A DNA stretch of 64,000 bases from Campylorhamphus procurvoides (taxonomy: Eukaryota; Chordata; Aves; Passeriformes; Dendrocolaptidae): contig WBMV01003161.1 in the NCBI GenBank assembly GCA_013396655.1, forward strand, positions 3,222,059-3,286,058, given 5' to 3'. The stretch's first letter is position 1; every line of letters begins with the position of its first letter. The notes under the pieces were generated by a model, which saw nothing but the letters and a program-made list of their open reading frames with translations, was not told where the DNA came from and did not search any database. Below, in pieces: positions 12,601 to 27,600 of this stretch. The position numbers and the translations under genes were made by a program.

Positions 12601-15600
12601 AGAGCCTGTGCCCCATGGTGCCTTTTATTGTCGCTGCACATGGAAGCAAGCCCAAAAGATCACTCTCAGACAGAGTATCCCACAGAAACGAATCCTGTTT
12701 CAATCCTCTGTTGTAACAGGAAGCGGGGTGATTTTTCTCTTCTGTTTATTGTTATTTGCTGCATCAATCAGTGCTTCACTGAAGATTGCAAGGGGTCCTT
12801 TTTGTTGCTTGTTTGCTTTTGGAAGTGAGGACCAGTTGTGCTGAATTTTCTAAATTAAACAACTTCAGGTTCTCTCTCCTAGGTCTCTGAACTACACCAC
12901 TTTAAAAGGAAATAATTGTCTCATACCTCCTTAGAAATGTCATTTGCACTCTTGCAGTGAGCCTGCAAAACTCAGATTTTCTGTTGATTATCTTGGTCCA
13001 AAGGGAGGAAAGGCTGCATCAGAGGGGGCAGACCCACCCCCACACAGGCACACAACAAAACTGGTTTGCAAAACTCAAACCCAGGGATACTCACAGCTTG
13101 CTCAGGTTTTCCAGGCCTGTAAAAGCTCCATTAGTATCTTCTATTGTGCCTGAGATGTCATTGTGGTCCAGTTCCCTGGAGAGAGGACAAGAGAGAGCCT
13201 GGAATCAGCATCTCAGTCCCACGCTCATTGTCACAAACGAATGGAAGAAAGTTGGAGAATGCCACAGGAGAGCTTCCCATTTTCTTCTGATGGCTATCAC
13301 AAAATGCAAGAGTCTTTCAGCAAAGCATCACTAATCACTTCTCCTGCACTGACCCATTCTGGGATGGTGCATTCCTAAAATATTCCTGGCTTATTCCTAG
13401 CTGAAACCCTCTTGGGACAACAACAGGAGCAGATGGCTACTTTTTAACAAGTAGTTTAAGTCCTTTCCTAGTTCTGTGCATTCAAACAGAAGAAGGAAAA
13501 TGAAAATAAAGTGCCAAAACTAAACTGAAAGAAACAGCTGTCCTTAGATGCTACACTTTGGCCATTCCAGTGTATACATGTATTTCTCTATAGCTGCATC
13601 TTAGCAAGACGATTTGGTTAATTTTCTACAAAGCTGCATTTTTTCTGGCAATGAACTTGAAAACTCTACAAAGGAAAGCACCAGCATCCCTACACTAGCA
13701 TAACTCTCCATATAAACACTATTTAAAAAAAAAAAAAAAGGTAAGAATTCCTTTTTCAGAGTTAGCTTCTTTTGGCTTTCAAATTCACCATCAATTACAA
13801 GATTCAAAGAGGTCTGAAGAAAAACAAGCACTCAGAACAAAGAGAGAGATCCACAAAAGCTGTTTAAACAGTCTGTTTAAAAATCCTTCCCTCCTAGCTT
13901 TAATTCCAGCTAGCAATGAATACCCAGCAACACAGACAGAAATTCATCATTTCCAAAGTTAAGTAAAAAGAAAGAAAAACTAAATAGGCTTTGTTGGTTT
14001 TGTTACATCGCTCTGATCTAAAACCTGGCAAAACCCAACACCAAAGCAAACTTCACCATCCAGATAACCCCCTAACCCTCAGGTACTTCTTTTGCACCTT
14101 TTGAAGATGATTATCAGAACATTTCTAGATAAAAAAATAATAAGATTGAAAAAGAAAAAAAGAAACCCCTGCATTTTGCAACACTTCAGACACGGGCATC
14201 ACAGTGCAGCTTCTGGGCTCTGCAGCACCAATGCACAGTAACTCACAAGCAGGGGAAAGAAATTTAAAATATAAGAACAGTTTCAGGGAGGGTATGGCTT
14301 TCCTCAGCCGAGAGGGAGCTGAGATATTTGTTCTCAGTACCTCAGCTGGCTGCAGCCTTTGCTCCTTTCTCGGCTTTGGTGCAAGAACCAAAGATGTGAA
14401 GGCCAAAAGCCACAATTCCTGTTTCTCAGCTGGCTTCAGCCTGAGACCCAGATCCCGTGTCCATGGGGACCCCTGGCCTCAGCCAGAGCACTGTGGATGT
14501 CAGGCTGAGCTGGGGGAGCTCTGTGCCAAAGGGATGGATAAAAACTCGACATCCCCGCGGGGTGTGGGCGCACACAATGCTGTGGTGGCACAAGAGGCAT
14601 GTCTGGGGGAGATGCTTTGATGTGCTGGCATTTCCAGTACTATCCAAGTGGGACAGGAGCAAATACATCCTCCTGGAGCTGAGTTTCTATGTTCTCCCCG
14701 TGGTTGCCAAGCCAATGTCCACTGTTCTGTTTGTTTTTGAAGGGAAAATCCCTTCTCAGACATTTCTCCTCTTGAGTTTCACCATGGGCTACTGGTGTTT
14801 GGAGCAGCAAACCCTTTCCCATGGCAGGGACAGACAAGTGGGAACAGCCTGTAGGGGCTCTGACACACACTTTTATTAATTGACTGCCACACATTGTGTT
14901 TTCTTGAAAAAGGGAAAGAAAATGGTATTGCTTGTTCATCCAAAGGCAACTCAAAGGTTTAGTGTTAGAAAGGAGGAATAAAAACCTTTTTAACGAATGA
15001 GTGAAAATAGAGAGAGGGAGAAAAAAAGAGTGGGGTATTTTGGCCCGGCTCTCTTTGTATTCCAAGTCCTCTCCCAGCCCCTGTTGCCAATTTCCTATTC
15101 TTTCTGGCTGGCTGAGCTTGAATGCTCGCAGCCTTGTTAATCATTGTGCTCCGAGGTCTCCGGGCCTGACCTCTATTTGAATAGCTCCACATTTCAGCAG
15201 TTTCACACCCACCAAAGGCTCCCCAACAATAGCCCATAATTAAAGCATGCTCGGCTCTTTTTCACCAGGTGCAGGACCCAATAGGCCTTTCTCTTTATTA
15301 AATTAGAGCTCACTCACACACTCCCTCTCTGCCTCCCCCCTCTGCCCTGGACATAAAAGAGGCTCCACATTCACTGCAGAGCACAGAGAACTACCAGCTC
15401 CCCTTCCCCTCCATTTTTCTTTGGGACCCTTTAGTTCCGGTCTTGACAGCTGCCTCAGAGAGGTCCTTTCTCAATGCCCAGTGCCTGAAAGGCTTTGGCT
15501 TAAGTTTAAGAAAAGCAAACAAAACCCAAACTCACTTTCCAGTCACTTCCTTCGCTATGAACTTCAATAAAGGAGAGAGTAAGATGCGAAAAAGTACTGT

Positions 15601-18600
15601 AAAGAAGGGAGATCTCTCTGTTCCCATTTCCTTTTAATGACTCAGGGCACAATGGGCTTCTGAAGAGGAATAAAAGTATCAAAGTGTGTTTTTTTCTTTT
15701 GAAGGAAGAATTAAATCAGTGTGCTGAACCCAACCAGCCTGGGAGCGAGGCTGGTGCTGTAACATGGGCTGTGAGAACTTTGAAGGTGCTGAGCCTGCAG
15801 CTCCCAGAGAGGAGAGCAGCCAGCAGCCCTGGGGGTGCCCATAAGGAGGCAGAGGCAACACAGCTGCAGGAATGGACATTTAGAACAGGATTTCCCATTT
15901 TCTGATGTTCAAAAGGCTAGCCCAGATGCACTTCAGTCTAACACAGCTCTTGGGTTAACAGTGCACAATGGTACAATGTCAGAGCTGGGATCCCAGAGGA
16001 GGTTCACACTGATCTGTCTAACGTGCTCTACTAAGTCCTACAACCTTAGAAGCTGTGATTTGGATTAGCCAGCTCATTTCCAGTGTCACATTTCCAGGTA
16101 TTATCCTGTGTCAGTGACTTTAAAATAGAAGTCTGTGTTAAATGGCCACAGCTACTAGTGGATGGATCACTTTGCAATTCAATATTATGGCACATGAAAC
16201 TCTTACTTTAACAGCAAGGCAACTTTTTTGTTTTTCAGAGTTTACCATGAAAATCAGAGCACAGAACATTTCATCACCCAAGCAAACCCAAATCCACATC
16301 AAAGACTTCTGATTACTCTCATGGTACCTGCAGCAGCTTCTTATTCCTGTGATTGGACCCAAGACTGGGTGAAGCTTTGCATGTTGATGCATTTCTGTTA
16401 CAATGAGATCCCAAGCCCAACCTCTACATTTCTTTGTTTTGCTGTTGGTTTTTTTCTTAACACCAAATTAGCCTTAATGTTATATTTAATATTCAATTTA
16501 AAAAAAAGTAACAAATGTGCTTCATAGCACATTTAAGAGGATATTCAAATTTCCAGTGCTGTCCTAGGTGTAGAATGACCCAACAGAAACGAATGTTTTC
16601 TAAGAATTTCGATTAAAGTCAACATGACAGCAACAGAAATTCCTCTATTAGCTGCAGGAATGAGACCTCAGGGATTTTTGGTCAGCTGGGGTAGATTCAG
16701 GATCCTGACCTATGGTCCTGTAATTTTACTCCAGAGCTCTCTACTCTGAAAACACCCTCCAACACTGAGCAGTCCAACTGCAATTCTCCTAACAACTCTT
16801 AATTAAAAAATACAAGTTGACTGAAGTTCAGGGATGGTGCAAACACAACAGACAAACAGAGCAGTGTGTACGGGAGTTTGACACTGAGGACAGGGCACCC
16901 AAAGCACCTGCAAAGCAGAACTGTCTGACAGAACACGAACTGTGGAGGGAAGAGGGGTGTTAGCTGACAAAAACTGGGAGCAACTTACAGGACACGCAGG
17001 TTTTTGAGTCCCTTGAAAGCACCTTCTGCAATGTGGTTGATGGAATTGTGGCTCAGCCGCAACACGTGCAGCCCCCCAAGGTCTGCCAAGCTTCCCTCAT
17101 CCAGCCTGGTGAGGTTGTTGTAGGAGAGTATTCTGAGGAAAAAAACACAACAGCTGTTGTCAATCCACCCAGTATTTTCCAAACTCCTCTGTGCCAACCA
17201 GTGCCTGCCTCCCACAACCACCTCACAAGAGGTGATGTACTGGGGGGGTACAGAACAGCTGGATTAGGAAGTAAGATTGCAGCCTGCAAACACCCCACAA
17301 GATACCTGTGGGGAATGACTGTAAGGGAGCAGGAGGCACTTGGTACCCAGCTATGGGAAAGTCTTCTGTGCAGGCTACAGAGAGAAGCTCCCCTGGAAGT
17401 GATGGGAGCAATGACCCAATACACACACACACACAGAATCAGCTATGGAAGGGCTGAGCTGCTCCTGGTCCTGCACGGCTGGGTGGGGGTCTGGGAGCAC
17501 CATCCCCTCAGTCCCCACAGGTACAGATGACACTTGTGCTTAACCCCCACTTCCATCTGGACTCTCTCTGAGGCTTACAGGAAAAAGCAGTCCCTCCTTC
17601 CCTGCACCCTCAAGAGGTGGAGAGTGATGTCAAACACGTGGATTTCGAAGTTCACATGCACTCTTGGCAGGGTCCAGCCTTCTGTGCTCAGGAGGAGTCT
17701 TATCATTCTGCACTTGTGCACAGCGAGCCCCAGGCGTCTGGGTGTGGGTGCCTCCACCCCAGCCCAGAGCCAAGAGCATTTCACCACAAGGCAATTGAAA
17801 GCTTCCTTTCATGCACAGGAAGGAGGTATCTGCTGTGAACCAGCCGCCTTCCCTCCCGCTCCCCTCTGTCAAGGAGCACACAGTCTGCTTGAAATCCTCC
17901 CCCCTTGCAGGACACTCAGATTGGAGGGTTGGGTTTTTCTCCCTAGTTCTGCATCTCTCTCTTCCCCTTGCCTGTATTATCTCTGGTTTAGAAGATCTTT
18001 TTAAGCACTGCTCCTCTTGCAGTTTGGATGCTGGTAGGAAAAAAGCTGCTCTTCTCTCCCAGCAAGGTGCAGATGAGGTTTTGGAGATCTGACACAGAGG
18101 GCAGGCCATGAGAAGCTACAGCCACTGCAGCCACCTCTCACACTGTGCAGCCACCTCTCACACTGTGCAACCACCTTGTAAAGCTGCAGTGCTGCTGCTG
18201 GGGAAGGCCAGCTTGGATTGTTAAATGAGGGACCTCACCATAGCAGGCACTGGATTTTTGGAAATACTAAATAGTGACCTGGAAGCACAAGTCACTTCAA
18301 AGAATGTGAAAGTTTGGGCTGCTCAACTTTTGAAAAAGCAGTTATGCAGCTTTAAACAAGCACTGAAATCTTTCATTGTACAGATAACAAGGAAAAAAAA
18401 ATCTCACCGAGTTCCAAACCTCCAAATTCCTCTTCTAGTACTGCCTGTTAATGAGTCTGCTTAAAAATGTGTCTAGGGCTTGCATGAAATTCACTGCAAA
18501 GCCAAAACCTAAGTTAAAACAGACACATACTCTAAAGCCCTGAGAGTGTCATTTACTTGGCAAAAGTGCTGTCTATCTTTTAGCTGTGTGAGTGGGCAGA

Positions 18601-21600
18601 GGGGGGCAAGCTCTGGAAAAAATTCAGCCAAGATTAATGAGTTTGAAGGTATGGGACAACATACTTTCATTCCTAAAGAAGTTGTAGTGTTAGTAATGAA
18701 GAACTGGCATCTGGTCAAAATTATGTCCTCACCTGCGATTAAAGAATTTGGCTTTAAAAGAAATAAAAAAAAAAGTGCTCAAAAGCAATCCTAAACCTGG
18801 CTGAGAAAATAAATAGTTCCTTTTGATTCTACACAGAAGAGCTCCTGCCACAACTGGTGAATGCACGTTCTCTCTGTTTGTTCCGATGTCACCTCAAGGT
18901 GGACAGACAGCAGCAGCACTTGGAGACTCTCTCAATGGTGCAACCACATGGAAGGACCAGGAGCTATTGCACCTGGCAGTGGCTTCTCCACATGCCAGGG
19001 CTCTGCTTCGTGCCATGGCACAGCCAATTTGCACTACAGCAGTGTCCTGTTGTGCAGCTGGGGCTCCTGCTGCCAGCCAGCTCTGGACCAGCTACATCTA
19101 ACACACTTCATTCCCACTGACCAAACCACAGGTAAAAAGTGAAGGGAAAAACCCAGCAGCCAAGTCACCATTTACCCCCGGTGAAATCCTATGCTCCCAC
19201 TGTGGGTTTTTCCATGATGCTGATGCTCTAGCACCTGACTGGTGAGTACAATCAGCCCTTTCTCATGCTCATAACAAGACAAGAGCTTTCTTTCCATGTT
19301 AGCTTTTACATCAGACCAGAGCCTTGGGGTGACATTTTGTCCCAGCAAGTGAATGAGAGACAATTCCTCCTCCAGATGACCAACTCCTCCCTTAGAATTG
19401 AAACTCATTCCCTCTACAACCACAGACAGTGTTCTCTGGTAACTGAAACCCAGTAGATTTAGCAATAGTGGAGATGAGCAATGATCTTTCAATCAGGAGT
19501 GAAACATTCACATTTACCAAAGTGCACGAGTCAGTCTGGACGTATCCACAGGTTCCTTTCCTCACCCTTCAATTTCAGAGCAGACCTCTCCTACAAATAC
19601 TCTGTGGCTGTGGGAGTTTCAGTTAGGAGATCTGATGGCTCCCTGCAGCAGCCTTACCCTAAAGGCAACACCTGCAAGAGCCTGTAATATTTTGCAGGGA
19701 TGTGTGCTAACACCCACATAATCGCCTTTCACATCTCAGCCACTGTTGTCTCCAGCCTCACACTCCAGCACAATCCTGTTTGTCAGGCCGAGCACGCCCC
19801 AGTGGCTCCCACCACCCCTCATTTCCAAATCTCCCCCATCCTGCACAACCACAAGTGAGTCCTGCACTGGGTTCCTGCAGTTACTGCAGAGGATGTTCCC
19901 TAAGCCAGGAGAGCTCACCATTAGCACTGCTTGTTGGATGAGACCCCAATCCATACCTGACAAATAAAGGACTCAGCATGACATGCAACCTCCAGTCTAA
20001 AGCTTGGGGGATTGCAGGACAGTGTCAGGTAGAAAAGACAAGCACAACTCTCCCTGAAAGAGTTCTGATGTTAGTCCTGTGCCAAGCAAAGGAGCCCTTT
20101 AGAAGCAGTGGCAGTTTCACAGCAACTTGAAAAGTTAGGTCATTAAACAATCACACATGTATTTAACTAAAACCAAAAATAAAGTATTTCCTTGCACCCC
20201 CAAAAACAGCCCAAGTCTAAATGAATAATCTGGGTTCAACAGCTGATCACAGGGCTAACATGTTAATTCTAAACTCAAAGGAATTACATGTGTCATGTCC
20301 ACCTATCCCTGAATCCACAGCCCAAAAGTCTGGGGGCTCACATCTGGGTGGGCAGATACCAACCTCTAATGTGAGTCCAGAGTGAGGTCTCTGGAAGCAG
20401 GAAGCTGGTTTACCATGCTTTTTGGTGGACAGGAGAATCCCTAACAATGTTCAATGTTTCTGAGCAGAATGAATTACAGTTCCACAAACCACATGTGTCA
20501 AGTTCTCCAGAGAAAAAAGTGAATCCTACCCCAGTCCCACCGAGGGGATGACAGCTACTTCTGTAAACACTGCAAGTGTCCATGTGTGTCTCTTCAAAAA
20601 GGCATTAAGCAGTGCCACAGACCCAAAAGACACCCTTGTGGGGCTGTCCTCAGCAGCAAGGCTTTCTTTCATTTATCAAGCATGCTGTATTCACAGCTGG
20701 AAACCTCAGGAGAGCAAAGCCAACGTATTTACTTTTCAACAACTGAACCCTACAGGAAGGGTAGAGTGTAAACAGGAGAAACAAGGAGAACGGCCTTTAA
20801 AGGGCCAAGTCTCTGCTGGTTAAAAACATGATTGTTCTTTGTAAATACAGAGGAGAAAGCAAAGCTTCCTTCAGGCTGTACAGTCAGTATATGGCAAGTT
20901 ACGTGTCTTGTAACTTGCTAAGAGCACTGGCAAGGCACAGCTCACAAACTCTCCAGGTCTTTTGGCACTGTGAACTTTTAGTCTTTGCTTCTCGTGCAAA
21001 CACATTTTAATCAGGTGCTCTGAAGGTCATAACATCATAAATAACAAGGGCATCCCTTAGGAGGCTGCAGTTCCTCCATTTCTACAGATTCATACAGTGG
21101 GAGCTGTAAGCCTTGTGATTGTGAGAAAATTCCTTGCTCCCCTCTCATGCCAACATTACACAACACAACAGAAACCAACTTACAGCTCATGCAGCTTCTG
21201 GCAGAAGCTCCAGCCATCCGGGTTGATGCGGGATATGGAGTTGTTACTGAGGTGAAGCTGGTGCAGAGAGGAAAGGCCATAGAGAGAGCCACTGTTTACT
21301 TCTGTCAGGCTGTTATATTCCAGGTGGCTGTGGAGAAAAATCAGAAGGAACTGAGTGATGAGCAGCACTGGCCAAATGCTGAAGAATTTCCAGCAAGAAC
21401 TGGAATGTTAGCCATTCCTACACACCTTTCTACATACCCATGTGCATGCATGCATGTGTGAGCATTCCTTGTCAAATGAAGGATAGAAATTCAAGGACAA
21501 CACAAAGGAAATGCCCAGAAGGAGCTGTGACTGCAGAGATAAGCTCCACTGCAAGTAAACTGGGCTTAAAGCATCCCGTTCAAGTTCATATTTGCAGACT

Positions 21601-24600
21601 CTCAGTTGAATGAGAGCACCATCCAGAAACATGCTGCCTTGTGACCTTGCAAACACACCTGAAAACCAGGCATGTTGGAAGCTTCAGGCATTTCTCTGCA
21701 ATGACTAATCAATTGTTCCCTGGTACGGAAAGAAAACATCACCAGGATAGGGCAGTTTGGTTTCTAGGTATTCCAAGAGGTGGAATAATCGTCTTTGCAA
21801 CACAGTTTCCACGTATCAGTCAAAACAACTTTGGAGAAGCCAAACAAGCTTTTACTCAAAGACCAATTGAGATCATACTGGACGTTCAAGTCATCAAACT
21901 TTCAAAGGAATACTGCCACAAAAAAACAGGACTCTTTTTACCGAACACCTGGTAAAGCAATGAGCTCTAGTGACCTGTGGGTCAACTAAACAGAAACTGC
22001 TGCAGCATGGCAGAGCTCTGGGCATACAGGACAGAGGAGAAAGCACAAGGACTGGTCCCTCATGGGAACCCTTGCTAAAATGCAGATAAGATGTGGAAGC
22101 AGGTAAAGCCCTGTCCTCTTTAAGGCAAAAGAGCCCCTCTCAAACTTACAGAACTTGCATCTTGGCTAGCCCCCAGAAGGCTCCATCAGTCAGTTTGCTG
22201 ATGTTGTTGCGCTGGAGTTTCAGGACTTCCAAGCTGTCCAGTCCCTGGAATGTCAGGCCTTCAATCAGGCGGATGCGATTCCGGTTCAGCTCCCTGAAAT
22301 CACCAAGGCCAAACAAGTTTATTAAACCCCAGCCCTTTCTCACGAAGTCAGCTGTGCAGCACACAATGGGCCAGCAATGCCAACAACTCCTCTGTCAATG
22401 GTTCCCAAGAGACAGCAGAAAGGCACCGGAAACTTTCAATCCAGAGCTACCCAGGGAAGTCAGCTGGGTGTGATTGCTTAAATAAACTCACCCTGGGACA
22501 GACTTTCACTACAGAGGAATAACACAGTGCAGCAATCCCTCTTCATCCCTCCTTTCTCTGCGTTTCTTTTAAGCCATTGATCCTTTTCATCAATTTTCAC
22601 ACTTCATCTTGTCTCCAGCGCAGACACCATTTGAACCAGTACAGTCAAACATCAGCATTATTTCCCTTACAGCCCATTGTTTTACAGGACTTGTAACTGC
22701 CCAGCGAAAACATGCTCTGAAAAAATGCAGGTGCCCCAAAAACTGTGGGCTCAAGAGGAAACTTTATGGTCAAGTTTGAAAGGAAAGCTTTCAGTTCCCC
22801 TGACAAATTTGACTTTTTTTTCCTACTGTAAGAAACTAATAAAGAGTGAAACAAGTTGTTCCAAGTAACGAGGCTGTCTTAGTGTTTTGTGTATACAAAA
22901 ATTTCCAGCTTGGTGCATTAAATCTCTTTCCTTTCCCTCAGTGGAGAAGGACTCCTCAATTTTGGGAATACTTTTTCTGAATAGCAATATGAATATCATC
23001 ACAGCACACTTTACCAACCTATATCAAACAGTTTTATGGATTGCTTGACCCAGACACACCAGGTGAAAATCCCATTCTATAGTCACTGAAAAACTTCAAC
23101 ACAATGCACCAAAGCTGAAGTGAGACCTCTTAAAATGGATACTTTCCCACACATACAAGACCAACCTAAAGGGAGAGTTCCCTATTCAGTGATTTTGTTG
23201 AGGAAAATGGTGGAGGTTACAACATCAGAACTTGTTTTGGAAAAGATGAGGAAGCCATAGAAACTTTTAGCTTACTTTTCAACTGCCTAAAAAAAACCCA
23301 ATGTTGAACTTGCACTCAAGTTGAGTGTAGTTAAAGTCAAGTAAGCAATTAAGATTCTGCAGGCCTAAAGTCCCTTGTCGTACTGCACTTCCTGGGCTAT
23401 TAGTGAAAGGGGTTTTGCCAGAAAAAGTACACAAATTCTACAGCACATCAATCTGTATAACTTGCAATTCATTCATGTTTATCCACAGGGTTAAACAACC
23501 AGCTGTGAGGCTGTCATTAAGAGTACCAATTACCACGACTTTCAGTGCAAACTGTGTTCCTAAACAGGCTGAGTTGTTTTCATTACAGTTTTGCACATGA
23601 TGCAGTCAAACACGAGGGATTACAAGTTCTCACTCAATGGACAGTAACTTCCAGCAGAGAGGCAACAAACTTTTAAGATACATCTGCTATTGTGTCACAC
23701 TGTTCAACCCCAAATTCCCTATAAATCCTGCACGTATGCAAACACAAGTAGACACACATTCCTTGGGCACACCATGGCTTAAGGAGTTGTCTCTGCCATT
23801 TAGAGGTGTGAGCTCCAACAGCTTTTGTGCACTTTATGTTAACAGACAGAGGTTGACCTTTTGCCTATCAAATTTGATGAAAAGACTGCAACAAGCCTCA
23901 GGCTGGGCCCATTTCTCCAACAGCAGCAGAAGGGAAAAGCTAAACAATTAGTGCTACTTTTTTACCCATAAAGCATATTTATAGCCGCAGATGTCTGTGT
24001 GTCCCCATGCAAGCAGAACGACGACGATGTGTGTGTTAATTCACCTTGAGTGCTATTTTCTCTGCCCAAATATCACTGCACAGTTTAACAACCTTCCCTG
24101 ATTGCATTTTTATTGCCACATAAAGATACCTGTGTGGTCTTAAAAAACTAATATGGTATCTGAGCTCTGTCACTCCCAACAGAAACGTCTTCCAAATCTC
24201 TCTTGCACCACAGACACCAACAGCTTGCAAGGGAACAATTTGTCTTACTCTGTCAAGTGCACAAGATGCTGATGTCTGCTGCAGCATCCCTTTCTTCCAG
24301 CTGATGCAAAAAGTGGTCTGAAAAGCCAACAGTTACAAGACAAAAAGGACTCTCTCCCAGCGTATTTCCCTAGGTGATGGCAGGGGCCTGCTGCATGGTA
24401 TATTCTGTATTTTATGAGGAAGGGTGACATTTAATGTGTATATCCTCAGGGACATTTTTGTCTCATAAAGTGTGGCTGAGCTTAATTAAAGTGGACACTT
24501 GTACTCACAGCTGTATTAGCCTGGGCAGCCTGAACGCCTTGACAGGAAGCTGAGTGATCCTGTTTTTGCTCAGACGAAGTGTTAGCAGGGACCGTGACAG

Positions 24601-27600
24601 ACTATCAAAAGCACCAGGCTCCAGGGTGCTGATTCTGTTGCCCCCCAGGTAGCTGCAATAAATCACAGCAGAAAAAATGAACAGTTCTGTCAAAAATCTC
24701 CTTTTATCAGCATTTAGTTGGTCTCCAGACAGGCTGCTGAAATTACAGCGATGGCTTCAAACCAGTTGGATTTCTTGGCTGCACAAAGAGCACAGAGCCT
24801 GTGATGGATGTGGAGGATTGCTGGGCACTTCCCAAGAGCTCTCTGATACCCTCCTACTTCAGCAAGGCAATCAGGAGTGGAAGCCAAAAACTGGAGAATA
24901 TTCCAGTGCAGGATGATTCTATTCATTCCCTATTTTTCCCCTCAGTATCTGTCCCAGGGCTCTTTCTTACTTGGACCTCAGTCTTTGCCAGAGAGGCTGT
25001 TTTCACAGGCAACAAGCAAATATGTCACAGCACCATTCTCTTAAATCTTCTTACAACCAATGCCAGAAACTTAGGTGTAAATTCTAATGCAGGCAGGTTA
25101 TTTGCCTGCACTGCTTCAAAGGTACCTAAATACAGATTAGTTGATGTTTCTCTGAATAGGCACACATCTCTATAGGGAGGGTGTTACTCTGCTTAACCCC
25201 CAGCTTTCTTTTAATAACCAAGGAGACATTTCTGTTCTTTCAGCAGCCACTTTAATGATGAAATAGTTGTTCTCCCTCCACTCTTCCAGACGCACATGGG
25301 CTGATCTGGGAAACAGCATATACACTTCCCACTGGGGAAGAGACATGCTGCAGGCAGTTCTGCTGGCTTGTAGGTGGTTTGCAGCTATAAAGACACCCAG
25401 ACCTGAAGAATGCAGGATAACTTTTCTCTGCAACACAATTAATAATAATCTGCATTCTTTCCAGGTTCATGAGAAACCAAAAACAGAGCATTCAAAAAAT
25501 AACATGGCAGTAGGGACAATGGGCTGCCTTTTAATTCTCCTTTGCACTTAAAATCCTGACAAATAATCCCATACTTCTTATGTTCACTACTTCTCCTTTT
25601 TTTAAAGGTCTGAGGCCCTTTTCTCTGCTGTGGTAACTCAACAAAAGCTGTTCCCAAGAAGAAAAACTCACAGCTCCTTTATGTGAAGTCCCTGTGGAAA
25701 GCAGCCGTTTCGGATTTCCGTGATGTCATTAAAACTCAGGTCCAACGTTTCCAGGGTAACGTAGGGCTGCAGCTGACTCGCTTCAATGCTGCGGATCCTG
25801 TTGTGATGCCTGAAACAGTCAGGAGGAGAAACAGACACTATTTACTTCCCTTAGAAAGACAGAAAGAACACCCGAGGCTGCAGCATGTCCTCAGGTTGGC
25901 CCTCAGATTGCACACTTAGAGTTTTTCAACCCAAAGATACATTCCCTGATGCCCACACTGCTCCTCTGGCAACAGAACAGCTCCCAGGCTTCTTCTGCTA
26001 TGGCACACTACTTTTCCCTTCTACAGAACTACTGACTCCACTCATCAGTTTTATTTCCAGTAATCTGGGCTCCTTCTCCTACAAGCCTGCACTTCCAGAA
26101 CGGATTTGTAACATGCATGGCTAGATTTTCATCCTGCAGGCAAGGAATGCTGCCAGTGCTATTCACAGACGATGCAACTTTCAGAGAAGGAAACAGGTAA
26201 GTACATATGATCTCAAGAAAAGTTACAAAACATTGTTTCCTTAATTCCTCAGGATTCATCTGAAAATTCCCAGCTTTGTTCTAGGTTACAACGATTTGTA
26301 ACACACAGAAATACTGTAAGAGGGCTTGCAAATGTTCCTGCAGGCGTTTCCTCCTTTTTTGGTACTTTTGTCCCGCTGTACAATCAGGACAACTCTGCAG
26401 TGCCAGAGCTGCCCCAGCACCGACTGCAGGATCAGACCCTGCACTGACGGTCACCTGTGATTGCTGCAGTACAGCCTGAAGGACTCAAGATCTTAATTTG
26501 GAGAAGGTACTATGAGCTGTCCTGAGGGTCTCCACAGCCACCAAACAGTTAAATACTTTTAAACCTCATCTCTGCTCAACAAGGTCTAACAAAAAAAAAA
26601 ACCGCACCCCTCAAGTCCTTTCCTCTGACTCCTTTCTGGCCTGAATCAGTAGAGAGAACAGTAATCAATTAAAAAAAAACATTATGCATTAGTCACAAGA
26701 AGTAGAGCACATGCCTGATGTGAATTTAGACCAGCCACTGATATTACTGGCAAGGCTGCCGTGAGAGAGGCACTCCAAACAGAGTCACTCACCAGACACT
26801 TGGGAACTTGCTGAATAATAGGAGATAGCAGAGAGTTCAGACAAGCCCTGAGCCTTAACCCGTCCAGCTACCTACTGGGTAACCAGAGGAGGACACTGCA
26901 GCAGTGAAAGCACTCCTGAATGCACATCCCACCCCTCCTGACAAAGCATCAGCTCTTTGAAACAGAAAACAGAGGGGTGACCGACCACAGCCTTGCAAGC
27001 CACAGCCACTGAGGCTGACAGCTCTCTAGGAGCTCGTCTTCTCCAGCCTCATCTCCCTTCAAGGCTCTCCCAGGGGTTCAGACAAGCCTTTCTCAAAGAA
27101 AACCTCCTCCTTCAATAGAAAATGCCAATAGCACACAGAAGGGACCTGCTCCCCACACCACGATCTGCTGCTTTACTCTCTATTATTAAAACCAGATTGT
27201 TTCACCACCACATTTGCTGGTGTCTGCAACAGGAAGAGGGTAAAATCTGCAATCCCAGAACAATTTGCTTTTTGGAGACTCACTCTTTAAACAGCCAGCA
27301 CGTGACCCCCACTTAACACTGGGGAAACAGGCACAGAAATACTGCTTTGACTGGAGATTTTTAATGATACTTAATTCAGTGCATGCTCACAAACATTAAG
27401 GATAAATCTTAGATCACTATAGCAGTGTGCTGCCAATACAATGACACAAGGTGTAAAGAAAAATCAAGGCAAAGTTCTAATTTATGTCTCCAAACTGGTT
27501 ATTCTGTGGGTTACAGGCGCACAGGTCTCTACTTCCACAAACCGTATAAAACGCAATGACATGGCTGCTATTCAAATGACCAATATTCGTTTACAGCTAG

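Larger units (their letters stand above)
8333..13094 (-). other. LRIG1: LRIG1 intron 9
   Basis: 4,762-bp intron. Content: a CR1 fragment at about 9690-9978; a stretch at 10455-11040 rich in homeobox-like sites; a pyrimidine-rich block on the plus strand at about 11490-12180 (long open frames there come from base composition); and a second low-repeat, motif-rich stretch at about 12420-12570. No gene was recognised. Confidence 0.85.
17133..21183 (-). other. LRIG1: LRIG1 intron 7
   Basis: 4,051-bp intron. It contains a short (AC)n run at 17421-17435 and a 20-bp tandem duplication at 18128-18176. No transposon or gene was recognised. Confidence 0.85.
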
